A stretch of DNA of 8,360 nt from Planctomycetota bacterium (GCA_022567365.1 JADFHG010000094.1:1377-9736); one strand, 5' to 3'; positions 1 through 6,817 are shown, counted from the first letter of the stretch. Notes: generated by a model not told the origin, from the letters alone. Numbers and translations are program-made.

Positions 1-2
1 CG

Positions 3-50
3 TTCGAGTTTCTGTCGCGGTTCTTGGGCGATACGGCGTCGGGCTGCTAA
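3..50 (+). CDS. C-terminal tail of an upstream gene (partial)
   Basis: The first 16 codons of this frame read FEFLSRFLGDTASGC and end in TAA at 48-50. The gene would begin left of the window. The Phe/Leu-rich stretch looks protein-like, but it is too short to assign to a family. The other two forward frames also stay open through position 50, so the choice rests only on the composition of the peptide and the stop placed 84 bp before the next gene. Its function is unknown. Confidence 0.35.
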   Translation, partial: FEFLSRFLGDTASGC

Positions 51-134
51 CGACGATTGGATCTTGCCGCGTGGGAGGCTCGCCCGCTCGCCTTACCCGC
101 GGTTCACGGTTGACGGTATGAAAAGGAGCCTGCC

Positions 135-1643
135 ATGACGCACAAGATTTCAACACTCGTAGCGATGGGCATGACGATATGCATGGCCGCCGCAAACCGC
201 GCGACGCGGGCACAAGAGGCGGACGTGCTCGAACGCATCAGCGCCGCATGTCCCGACAAACCCTACGCACAACCGGCGACGCCGCGCACGCTCTTGCTGT
301 TTACGGGGACGCGGGGTTATCGCCACGGTTCCATTCCGGTCGGCACGGCCGCCATCAAGGCGCTCGGCGAAAAGAGCGGCGCTTTCGCCGTTGTCCACAC
401 CGAGGACATCGCCGTCTTCGAGCCGGAATCCCTAGCACGGTTTGACGCGGTGTGCATGCTCAACACGACCGGCGAACTCTTCACGCCGCCCGACCGCGAC
501 AAGATGCCGGAGGTGAAAAGGGTTGAAGCGACGAAGCGCGAGGTTCGTTTGAAGAAGAGTCTGCTCGACTTCGTCGCGCGCGGCGGCGGTCTTGTCGGGA
601 TCCACGCCGCCGTCGACTGTTTCTATGAGTGGCCGGAATATGGGGAACTCATCGGCGGGTATTTCAACGGGCATCCGTGGCACGAGGACGTCGTCATCAA
701 ACTCGACGACCCGGGGCACCCGCTCAATGTCGCGTTCGATGGGCGTCCCCTCGAGATCAAGGACGAAATCTATCAGCTCCGCGCGCCCTACTCCCGCGAT
801 CGACAGCATGTGCTCATGAGCCTCGATACGACGCGCACCGACATGGCCAAGAAGGGCATTCACCGCGACGACCGCGATTTCGCCGTGAGTTGGATCCGAA
901 CGCATGGGAAAGGGCGCGTGTTCTACTGTTCGCTGGGACATCGCGACGAGATCTATTGGAACCCGAAGGTGATGCATCATTACCTCGCCGGGATTCAATA
1001 CGCCCTCGGAGATTTGCGGGCCGATGCGACGCCGTCCGCCGCGCCGTCGGATGGCGGGTGGGTTTCCCTGTTCAACGGTAGGGATCTATCGGGATGGAAG
1101 GGGTTGGTTGATGATCCGAAGAAACGCGCGGCGATGGGTCCGTCCGAGTTGGCCGAGGCACAGGCCGATGCGGACAAGCTCATGCGAGACCATTGGTCCA
1201 TCGAAGGCGGCGTGCTGGCCTTCGACGGACACGGCAGCCACCTGTGTACGGAAAAGGACTACGGCGACTTCGAGATGCTCGTCGACTGGAAAATCAGCCC
1301 CGGCGGCGACAGCGGCATCTACCTTCGGGGGGCGCCGCAGGTACAGATATGGGATCCCGCCGAGTGGCCCGAGGGGTCCGGCGGGCTGTACAACAATCAG
1401 AAACATCCGAGCAAACCCGTGACCCGCGCGGACAATCCCGTCGGCGAATGGAATACGTTTCGCATCAAGATGATCGGCGACCGCGTGACGGTGCATCTGA
1501 ACGGCGTGCTCGTCGTACACAATGTCGTGATGGAAAACTATTGGGAGCGCGACAAACCGATTTACCCCCGCGGTCAGATCGAGCTTCAGTCGCACGGGAG
1601 CAAGCTGTACTTTCGCAACATCCGAATTCGCGAAGTGCGGTAG
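135..1643 (+). CDS. Secreted ThuA-like + DUF1080 (3-keto-disaccharide hydrolase-like) fusion protein
   Basis: This 502-aa protein begins at ATG 135, with AAGGAG at 123-128 as a good ribosome-binding site. Residues 1-26 look like a signal peptide: basic start, Ala/Met-rich core and a probable cut after ATRA before QEA. Export to the periplasm or cell surface is therefore likely. Residues about 52-292 form a ThuA-like domain, with LLLFTGTRGYRHGS at 53-66, the glycine-rich GGGLVGIHAAVD at 150-161 and a GHPWHE motif at 179-184. Residues about 308-502 form a DUF1080 (PF06439) jelly-roll domain, from WVSLFNGRDLSGW to a C-terminal LYFRNIRIREV strand. Its signature GDSGIYLRG is at 391-399. DUF1080 proteins include 3-keto-disaccharide hydrolases and glucanase-like enzymes, and ThuA proteins are linked to trehalose and keto-sugar metabolism. 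A role in extracellular sugar breakdown is inferred; the exact substrate is unknown. Confidence 0.9.
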   Translation: MTHKISTLVAMGMTICMAAANRATRAQEADVLERISAACPDKPYAQPATPRTLLLFTGTRGYRHGSIPVGTAAIKALGEKSGAFAVVHTEDIAVFEPESLARFDAVCMLNTTGELFTPPDRDKMPEVKRVEATKREVRLKKSLLDFVARGGGLVGIHAAVDCFYEWPEYGELIGGYFNGHPWHEDVVIKLDDPGHPLNVAFDGRPLEIKDEIYQLRAPYSRDRQHVLMSLDTTRTDMAKKGIHRDDRDFAVSWIRTHGKGRVFYCSLGHRDEIYWNPKVMHHYLAGIQYALGDLRADATPSAAPSDGGWVSLFNGRDLSGWKGLVDDPKKRAAMGPSELAEAQADADKLMRDHWSIEGGVLAFDGHGSHLCTEKDYGDFEMLVDWKISPGGDSGIYLRGAPQVQIWDPAEWPEGSGGLYNNQKHPSKPVTRADNPVGEWNTFRIKMIGDRVTVHLNGVLVVHNVVMENYWERDKPIYPRGQIELQSHGSKLYFRNIRIREVR

Positions 1644-1673
1644 CTGTCTGTTGAATATGTATGTGGGAACGGC

Positions 1674-1699
1674 CCCGCGAGCGGCCTGCCGCCGGCGGG
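1674..1699. terminator. GC-rich hairpin between convergent genes, possible bidirectional terminator
   Basis: CCCGC (1674-1678) pairs with GCGGG (1695-1699), and inside it GCGG (1681-1684) pairs with CCGC (1689-1692) around a CCTG loop. A 2x2 internal mismatch lies between the two stems. It sits in the 57-bp gap between the stop of the ThuA–DUF1080 gene and the stop of the convergent DinB gene, where a shared terminator is expected. Neither strand has a T-run after it, so it is not a classical intrinsic terminator. Confidence 0.4.
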
Positions 1700-1700
1700 T

Positions 1701-2168
1701 CTACATTTGGTCCCAACCCCAGATCGCGCCTTGCGTCTCTTTGTCGAGCGTTTGACGACTCACCTTGAGCGTCAAGAGGATGCGTCCCCGGTGGTGCGCC
1801 TCGTGCGCGATGAAGTATGCCAGCGTGGTGAAGATGCCCTTTCTGAATCCGCGCCGCTTTGGCGCGCCCTCGAGTACGCCCACGAGAAGCGCTTCGACCG
1901 CGGCGGCTGACGCCTTGAAGGCCTTCGTGAGCTCGGTCTTTGTCGGAACCGCACCGGTGGGGAACTTGCTCAGTCCGACCGCGAGATCTTTCGCTCTCTT
2001 TTCGACTTGCGATACGCGGTTGTTGTGCATATGAGCGAGTTCGCCCGCGACCCCGCGGCCGCCGCGCACGGACAAGGTGGATTTCATGCCGTCGTTCGAG
2101 ATGCGCTCGATCAACAAGAGATTGATCCGGTTGTTCGTTCGCCAGGCTTCGATCAGTTCCTTTTTCAT
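1701..2168 (-). CDS. DinB-family (DUF664-like) four-helix metal-binding protein
   Basis: The protein has 155 aa if it starts at ATG 2168 (MKKELIEAW). The family normally begins with such a helix, and 150-170 aa is the usual length. Putative metal ligands of the DinB/YfiT fold are visible: LAHMHNNR (H46, H48) and, near the C-terminus, AHEAHHRGRI (H122, H125, H126). DinB proteins are helical bundles that bind a divalent metal. Many are stress-linked or thiol-S-transferase-like, but the substrate here cannot be deduced. The frame stays open upstream to 2330, but that part runs through a repeat element and is not homologous-looking, so it is excluded. The only strong ribosome-binding site lies 28 nt before the ATG, which leaves TTG 2186 or CTG 2189 as alternative starts. 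The gene is convergent with the ThuA–DUF1080 gene. Confidence 0.82.
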   Translation of the reverse strand: MKKELIEAWRTNNRINLLLIERISNDGMKSTLSVRGGRGVAGELAHMHNNRVSQVEKRAKDLAVGLSKFPTGAVPTKTELTKAFKASAAAVEALLVGVLEGAPKRRGFRKGIFTTLAYFIAHEAHHRGRILLTLKVSRQTLDKETQGAIWGWDQM

Positions 2169-2196
2169 AATGTTCGTCTCGCCCAACAGGGCGTTG

Positions 2197-2204
2197 CCTC
2201 CCCC
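2197..2204 (-). promoter_or_regulatory. Strong but misplaced Shine-Dalgarno site upstream of the DinB gene
   Basis: The minus strand reads GGGGGAGG here, the strongest ribosome-binding match in the leader. It is 28 nt before ATG 2168, but 10 nt before an in-frame TTG (2186-2184) and 7 nt before an in-frame CTG (2189-2187). A small hairpin, GCCC-TGTT-GGGC (2192-2181), lies between it and the ATG. Either translation begins at TTG or CTG, or the hairpin shortens the distance to the ATG. Confidence 0.4.
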
Positions 2205-2218
2205 TAAACACGGATGTA

Positions 2219-2349
2219 GCGCATTTCGCGACTTCGTGTGCCGGATCCAGCGACATTTGTACCACATCAAACGGCGAAAGACCACGCGGGTTTGGCAAAG
2301 CCGGCTTGCTGGCAGCACGCGGTTCGGCACACAGAAAGGGGAAACGCTC
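2219..2349 (-). repeat. MITE-like dispersed element, copy A (131 bp)
   Basis: Read on the minus strand, the element runs from GAGCGTTTCC (2349-2340) to CGAAATGCGC (2228-2219), so its ends are imperfect inverted repeats. Each end is bordered by TA (2351-2350 and 2218-2217), which fits a TA target duplication. Its outer 36-nt and 61-nt blocks match the second copy at 6817-6930 at about 28/36 and 47/61 positions, counted by eye. The central part differs between copies and contains a GCAAGCC/GGCTTTGC hairpin. It lies 51 bp upstream of the DinB start codon. No coding capacity is seen, and mobilisation by a TA-targeting (IS630/mariner-type) transposase is inference. Confidence 0.7.
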
Positions 2350-2372
2350 TAGTACGCCGTCAGCCATCATCT

Positions 2373-2464
2373 GATGGGTTGGGTGGCCCATGGCTTTAGC
2401 CGTGGGGGACACGAATAGGCGGACCATTCGTGTCCCCCACCTCTGAAGAGGTGGGCCACCCATC
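2373..2464. repeat. Nested palindrome (REP-like) downstream of accC
   Basis: A perfect 15-bp inverted repeat (2402-2416 and 2426-2440, core GTGGGGGACACGAAT) surrounds a 9-nt loop. It is enclosed by a 13-bp outer pair, GATGGG..TGGCCCA (2373-2390, with a 5-nt TTGGG bulge) and TGGGCCACCCATC (2452-2464). Each half can also fold alone: 2387-2406 folds around TTTA, and 2436-2455 forms an 8-bp stem CCCACCTC/GAGGTGGG around TGAA. The alternative folds resemble REP-type repeats. It could also end transcription of the accB-accC operon, 124 bp after the accC stop, although no T-run follows. Confidence 0.7.
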
Positions 2465-2587
2465 GGGACTACCCCTCGAATCACCCGTGACAAAGGTCTA
2501 GCCCGTGTAGGCGCCGAGCGCAAGGATGGGCTAAGGGTTACCGCGCTCTGGATTCTCGTCAACTGTGTAGTTGATCGAGGCGGCGCG

Positions 2588-3943
2588 TCAGACGCCCTCT
2601 TTCCGTGCGAAGACTCGTTCGACGAACCCGGTATCAAAGTCGCCCTTGCTGAAATCCTCATGGGCCAGAACCTGTTGAAGGAAAGGGATCGTCGTCTTGA
2701 TTGGACCCACGACGAACTCGTGCAGGCAACGGCGCATGCAACGAATGGCCTCGTCCCGCGTCGGCTGCCACACGATGACCTTGGCCAGAAGGGAGTCATA
2801 GAATCGTGAGATTCTGGATCCGGCATGCACGTGAGAATCGACCCGGACGCCCGGTCCGCCGGGCGGGCGAAACGTTTCGATGCGCCCCGGGCAGGGCCTA
2901 AAGCCCTCCGCCGGATCTTCCGCGTTGATCCGACATTCGATTGCGTGTCCACGGCGCTGAATGGATTTTTGGCTATAGCCCAGCGTCTCACCGGCTGCGA
3001 TGCGAATCTGCTCCTTGATGAGGTCCATCCGGGTCACCATTTCCGTCACCGGGTGCTCGACCTGAATCCGCGTATTGACCTCGATGAAATAGTGTTTCCC
3101 TTTTTGATCCACGAGGAATTCGACCGTGCCCGCGCCCGAATAGCCGGCGATCTTGGCAAGTTTCACGGCTGAGTTGAACAGATCTTTGCGTGTTCGTGGG
3201 TCGATCGAAGGCGACGGCGATTCTTCGATGAGTTTTTGATAGCGCCGCTGAATGGTGCAATCGCGTTCCCCGAAATGGACGACGTTGCCCTGCGCGTCAC
3301 CCATGAGCTGAACCTCGACGTGTCGGGGTTGCTCGATGAACTTCTCGATATACAGAGAGGAATCCTTGAACGCCCCTTCAGCCTCGATCGCCGCTTGTTT
3401 GAGTCCTGATTCGAGTTCGGATTTGTTCCGCGCGATTCGCATACCGCGCCCGCCGCCGCCCGCGGACGCCTTGATCATCACCGGAAACCCGATCTCCTTG
3501 GCGGTCTTGAGGGCATCATCACCATCCTCGACGATCCCGTCGCTTCCCGGTATCGTGGGCACCTTCGCCTTTTTCGCGAGCGCCCGCGCCGACGCCTTGT
3601 CCCCCAGGAGCCGCATCGCCTCGGCGGAGGGTCCGATGAACTCGATGTTGCCCGCTCGGCACATCTCCGCGAACTGCGCGTTTTCCGCAAGGAATCCATA
3701 GCCCGGATGAATCGCGTCGGCACCGGCGACTTCGGCCGCCGCAATGATGCGATCGCTCTTCAGGTAGCTGTCTTTGGGTGGCGCCTCGCCGATGCAAATC
3801 GCGCGGTCGGCGAGGTCGAGGTATGCCGCCCCGCGGTCCTCCTCCGAGAACACGCAAACGGCTTCGATGTCCAGCTCGTGACAGGCGCGGATGATCCGTA
3901 GGGCGATCTCGGCGCGGTTGGCGATTAGGATTCGTCGGAACAT
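2588..3943 (-). CDS. accC: Biotin carboxylase subunit of acetyl-CoA carboxylase
   Basis: This cytoplasmic enzyme uses ATP and bicarbonate to carboxylate the biotin carried by AccB, the first half-reaction of malonyl-CoA synthesis. The 451-aa protein is almost the same length as E. coli AccC (449), and key residues fall at the same numbers. These include K116, the ATP-binding loop GGGGRGMR (162-169), ERDCTIQRR (226-234), and E288, N290, R292 and E296 in FIEVNTRIQVEH. R338 is in IECRINAEDP. The N-terminal Rossmann-like domain (LIANRAEIALRI), the ATP-grasp core and the biotin carboxylase C-terminal domain (about 330-440) are all intact. The ATG at 3943 has no clear Shine-Dalgarno site. The gene lies 145 bp after accB on the same strand, presumably in one transcript. 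Confidence 0.97.
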   Translation of the reverse strand: MFRRILIANRAEIALRIIRACHELDIEAVCVFSEEDRGAAYLDLADRAICIGEAPPKDSYLKSDRIIAAAEVAGADAIHPGYGFLAENAQFAEMCRAGNIEFIGPSAEAMRLLGDKASARALAKKAKVPTIPGSDGIVEDGDDALKTAKEIGFPVMIKASAGGGGRGMRIARNKSELESGLKQAAIEAEGAFKDSSLYIEKFIEQPRHVEVQLMGDAQGNVVHFGERDCTIQRRYQKLIEESPSPSIDPRTRKDLFNSAVKLAKIAGYSGAGTVEFLVDQKGKHYFIEVNTRIQVEHPVTEMVTRMDLIKEQIRIAAGETLGYSQKSIQRRGHAIECRINAEDPAEGFRPCPGRIETFRPPGGPGVRVDSHVHAGSRISRFYDSLLAKVIVWQPTRDEAIRCMRRCLHEFVVGPIKTTIPFLQQVLAHEDFSKGDFDTGFVERVFARKEGV

Positions 3944-4088
3944 TATGCGGTCGGTCCGGTGCGGCGTGGGTCCGATTCGCCGCGGTATCGAGGCTCGCCC
4001 TCAATCACATAATCGGAGTCTCGATGCGGGGGCCATCGTCCGATCGGCGCGCGGCTTGCGAGAGGCCCGGTGTCGAAAACCGCTTCAA
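3944..4088 (-). other. accB-accC spacer, with a possible 49-codon ORF
   Basis: This gap is longer than usual for the accB-accC pair. An open frame on the minus strand starts at TTG 4092, overlapping the accB stop as TTGA. It runs 49 codons and ends at TAA 3945-3943, overlapping the accC start as TAATG. The peptide, ending in SDPRRTGPTA, matches nothing I recognise. There is no good ribosome-binding site, and third-position GC (about 31 of 49 codons) is not distinctive, so it may be chance. If translated, it would couple accB to accC translation. Confidence 0.25.
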
Positions 4089-4553
4089 TCAACTCATGCG
4101 CACGAGGAACAGCGGCTGACCGAACTCGACCGCCGATTCGTTCCTGACGAGGACGCGCTCGATGGTGCCGGCGATTTCCGACTTGATCTCGTTGAATACT
4201 TTCATGGCTTCCAGGATGCACACAACCGTCCCGGCGGTGACCTTGGAGCCCACATTGACGTACGGCGGTGAGTCGGGATTCGGGGCCGTATAAAAACTGC
4301 CCACCAACGGGGATTTGATCTCGACCAATTCGGATTCGTCTTCAGGCTCGCTGCCTTCCGCGACGTCCGCAGGGTCGGATGCGCCGGTTAGTTGCTGTCC
4401 GTTCGCAAGGACAACCGCGTCGGTCCCACCGGCGTGTGCCGAAGGCCGACGGAGGTTTACCTCGATATCGCCGTCGCGCAGAGAGAGCTCGGTCAGTTCG
4501 CTATCGACCATCATCGCAACGAGCTGTCTTATCTGTTCAATGTCGAGCACCAC
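4089..4553 (-). CDS. accB: Biotin carboxyl carrier protein of acetyl-CoA carboxylase
   Basis: AccB carries the biotin arm between biotin carboxylase and carboxyltransferase. The 154-aa protein has the usual three parts. An N-terminal helix-rich segment (1-36, IEQIRQLVAMMVDSELTEL) is followed by an acidic Ala/Gly/Ser linker (about 37-76) and a biotinyl domain (about 77-153). The biotinylation motif is EAMKVFNE with the acceptor lysine at K118, and SPLVGSFYTAP (81-91) is the typical domain entry. The start is a tandem GTG GTG. GGAG (4561-4558) is 4 nt from the first (4553) and 7 nt from the second (4550), so the real start may be 4550. The gene lies 39 bp downstream of the M24 peptidase gene and upstream of accC, consistent with an operon. 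Confidence 0.95.
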   Translation of the reverse strand: MVLDIEQIRQLVAMMVDSELTELSLRDGDIEVNLRRPSAHAGGTDAVVLANGQQLTGASDPADVAEGSEPEDESELVEIKSPLVGSFYTAPNPDSPPYVNVGSKVTAGTVVCILEAMKVFNEIKSEIAGTIERVLVRNESAVEFGQPLFLVRMS

Positions 4554-4592
4554 ACTGCTCCGATTCGATGAATAAGCTCGGGGGAGACGGGA

Positions 4593-5714
4593 TCAGCGGC
4601 GCGCCTTGATCACAGCGCTACCGATGTCCTTCGCCAACCGACTGAGCACGCGGCGGCCCGTCGGCGTCACCAGTACATCATCCTCAATCCGCACACCACC
4701 GTGCCCCGGAACGTAAATCCCCGGTTCGACCGTCACGACCATCCCTGCCACGAGCGGCTCGTTTGATCGCCAGCTCAGCGACGGCGGCTCGTGGACATCA
4801 AGCCCGAGCCCGTGCCCGAGCCCGTGCATAAACGCCTTGCCATAGCCGGCGGCGGCGATGTGGTCTCTTGCCGCGCGATCCACGTCGCACATCCGTGCGC
4901 CGGGCTTGATCGCGTCGATCGCGATTTCCTGGGCCTCGAGCACGACCGCGTACCACTCCCCGACCTTCGGCGGAATGCTACCGATGAAGACCATCCGGGT
5001 CAAATCGCTGCAATAAAACTCGCTCCGCGCGCCCCAGTCGAAGAGCACCGCGGATCCGGGTTTCACCCGACGCGTGCCCGGGTGGGCATGCGGCAACGCG
5101 GCGTTGGCCCCTTCGGCGCAGATCGTCGGGAACGCCGGCTGCGACGCCCCGCGTTTCTTCATCTCGTATTCGAGACGGGCGGCCATTTCCAGTTCCGTTT
5201 GACCGATCCGGATCGATGCGAGTGTCGCTTGAAATGCATCCTCCGCGATCCGCAGCGCCTTGTTCAGCTTGGACAGCTCGGTCCGATCCTTGATCCGGCG
5301 CATCGTCGCACAGATCGGAGGCGCTATGGTGAGCTTGATCCGCGGCTTGTGCTTTTTGAGCGTCGCGTGGTCTTCAACTGACAGATGGTCCGCCTGAACC
5401 GCGACTGACCCCAGCCCGATCTGAACGCAGACTTTGCCGATTTCGTCGATGAGCAATCCGCGACGAAGCCATTTCTTCGCCCACGGGCATTCTTCGTCGA
5501 TCACCTGATCGAACCGACCGTCGCTGATCACGTGAACCTGCCGCGGCGTAATCAGGACGGCCGAATCCTCCCCGGTGAAACCGGTGAGGTAGTATGCGTC
5601 CCTGCGATTTGTGATCAGGTAGCCGGCGATTTTCGCCTTTCTCATCGCGGTCCGGCACCGTTTCAACCGGTCAGCCGTCGTGGCCGAGGGTGGCTTGTTG
5701 CGTCGTTTCGCCAT
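4593..5714 (-). CDS. pepQ: M24-family Xaa-Pro aminopeptidase / proline dipeptidase
   Basis: This cytoplasmic metallopeptidase is expected to cleave peptides next to proline using two divalent metals. The start ATG 5714 is chosen because GGAG lies 6 nt upstream and the family N-terminus begins soon after; the frame extends 49 codons further but that part is not conserved-looking. It gives 373 aa. An N-terminal creatinase-like domain (about 14-140, with YYLTGFTGEDSAVLI) precedes the pita-bread catalytic domain (about 147-370). All five metal ligands are visible: D226 (FDWG), D237 (SDLTR), H301 (HGLGHGLGL), E330 (TVEPGIY) and E344 (RIEDD). The catalytic-site histidine is in PHAHPG (209-211). It is the first gene of the minus-strand block before accB. 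Whether it is an aminopeptidase (PepP/YpdF-like) or a dipeptidase (PepQ) cannot be settled from sequence alone. Confidence 0.92.
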   Translation of the reverse strand: MAKRRNKPPSATTADRLKRCRTAMRKAKIAGYLITNRRDAYYLTGFTGEDSAVLITPRQVHVISDGRFDQVIDEECPWAKKWLRRGLLIDEIGKVCVQIGLGSVAVQADHLSVEDHATLKKHKPRIKLTIAPPICATMRRIKDRTELSKLNKALRIAEDAFQATLASIRIGQTELEMAARLEYEMKKRGASQPAFPTICAEGANAALPHAHPGTRRVKPGSAVLFDWGARSEFYCSDLTRMVFIGSIPPKVGEWYAVVLEAQEIAIDAIKPGARMCDVDRAARDHIAAAGYGKAFMHGLGHGLGLDVHEPPSLSWRSNEPLVAGMVVTVEPGIYVPGHGGVRIEDDVLVTPTGRRVLSRLAKDIGSAVIKARR

Positions 5715-6205
5715 CGAATGCTCCAAAGGTGCCGAAAAGCGGTTGTCACGCACGAATCGCCAACCAAACGCTCCACTGCGATCCCGTGGCCGAGGATCGG
5801 CCGTCAGTCGGCTTAAAACCCCGGCGTCGGTTTCGTTGGCGCACGATTCCGCGCGATCCACTCTTGCCGTGGGGTGGCGGGGGGATTCCTTGTCTACGCG
5901 CCAGCAAGCCGCATTCTCAGATGGGGCATGAAGGGTGTCAAAACCGTTCCGGTGGCATTGGCGTTCTGTTGCGCGCGTCCGGAGATTCGTTGCGCGAATC
6001 CCAGGCGCTCAGGAAGGTCGAAAACGTAGCCGGCGGACCGGTTTCGGTAATCCGGGCCGGATCATGAGCTATGGCCAGACGTTGGCTTACGATTGCAAGC
6101 GCGAAAAACCAAGGAATCTGTGAAACCAAAGTAGTTTCAATACGTCAACTATCTTGTACCGTTGGTTATTTCCTTGCAGAAGCTTTTGACACAGAGGAGG
6201 CAACC
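5715..6205. promoter_or_regulatory. Divergent intergenic region (about 490 bp), no gene seen
   Basis: This stretch separates the minus-strand peptidase/accB/accC block from the plus-strand secreted repeat protein, so promoters for both directions should lie here. Positions 6107-6190 are AT-richer than the rest of the window and are the likeliest promoter and leader of the plus-strand gene, but I find no convincing -35/-10 pair. Two small perfect inverted repeats occur: GGCCGA/TCGGCC (5788-5793 and 5797-5802) and GATTCG/CGAATC (5984-5989 and 5995-6000). The open frames crossing it look like chance. I find no tRNA-like sequence. Confidence 0.4.
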
Positions 6206-6817
6206 ATGGACGCCATGATCAGATGCACCACCACGACGACATGGGGCGTCGGAGCGGTCGTGCTTGCGGCAGTTTTGTTCGGTACTACTTCAACCGCGGA
6301 GGCCCGACATCGGCCCTGTGCCTATCCGGCAAGCTGCAAGAAGGTGTGGATCGCACCGGTGTACCGGACCGAACGGGTGACCGTGCCTTGCGCTCCAGTG
6401 TACGAGACCCGCGAACGCAGAATCTGGCAAGAGCCGGTGTACGAACTCCGGACGGTGGAAGTGCATGTGCCCGCGGTGGTCGCCACGAAGAAGATCCCGA
6501 TCTTCGGAATCCGGGGCATCACTGGATACAAGGTTGTCGAAACGGTCGTCGAACCGGCGTACACGAAGTTCGAGACGCAGCGCGTGTTGGTCAGGCCCGG
6601 CCGCTACGAGACGGTCTACGATAGAATCCTTGTTGTGCCGGCATCCACGAAGGTGGTGCGGAAGCGAGTCCTGGTCCGAGCGGGTTACTGGTCGCATGGC
6701 CGTTGCATTGTTGTTCGGGGCCATCGGAAGGTGGGCCATCGTGGGCACGGCGTTCGGCAAGTGGTTCACAGAGTCGAGCACGGTCACCGTCGACTCGGCA
6801 TTCGCCTTCGGCACTAG
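6206..6817 (+). CDS. Secreted Val/Tyr/Pro-rich repeat protein with a His/Arg-rich tail
   Basis: The start ATG 6206 is preceded by a strong GAGGAGG (6194-6200). The frame stays open back to 6071, but that part lacks such a site. The protein has 203 aa. Residues 1-33 are a clear signal peptide with a hydrophobic core (VGAVVLAAVLFG) and an AEA cleavage site. Residues about 47-162 are imperfect 13-14-residue units of the type V-x-x-P-x-Y-E-x-R-x-x-x-V, for example APVYETRERRI, EPVYELRTVEV, EPAYTKFETQRV and RPGRYETVYDRI. The alternating pattern suggests beta-strands. One unit is interrupted by a Gly/Ile stretch, IPIFGIRGITGYK (97-109). Residues 163-203 are rich in His, Arg and Gly and strongly basic. 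I associate similar proteins with planctomycetes, as cell-surface proteins of unknown role. The stop codon lies at the edge of a repeat element. Confidence 0.85.
   Translation: MDAMIRCTTTTTWGVGAVVLAAVLFGTTSTAEARHRPCAYPASCKKVWIAPVYRTERVTVPCAPVYETRERRIWQEPVYELRTVEVHVPAVVATKKIPIFGIRGITGYKVVETVVEPAYTKFETQRVLVRPGRYETVYDRILVVPASTKVVRKRVLVRAGYWSHGRCIVVRGHRKVGHRGHGVRQVVHRVEHGHRRLGIRLRH

Noticed and set aside
2559..2574. Small hairpin TCAAC/GTTGA just after the accC stop as a terminator
   Set aside because: The stem is only 5 bp, AT-rich and not followed by a T-run on the minus strand.
1465..2991. 508-codon open frame on the minus strand
   Set aside because: It overlaps the DUF1080 region, the whole DinB gene, both repeats and the end of accC in other frames. 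Its translation is Arg/Ser-rich without any family motif, as expected of a GC-rich shadow frame.
5715..5861. N-terminal extension of the M24 peptidase by 49 codons
   Set aside because: The segment is not peptidase-like, and ATG 5714 has GGAG at ideal spacing, so the extension is treated as untranslated.
6186..6191. TTGACA, a perfect -35 hexamer
   Set aside because: It lies 3 nt before the ribosome-binding site and 15 nt before the start codon, leaving no room for a -10 and a usable leader.
6071..6205. Upstream in-frame extension of the secreted repeat protein
   Set aside because: ATG 6071 lacks a ribosome-binding site. The ATG at 6206 has a strong GAGGAGG and begins a proper signal peptide.
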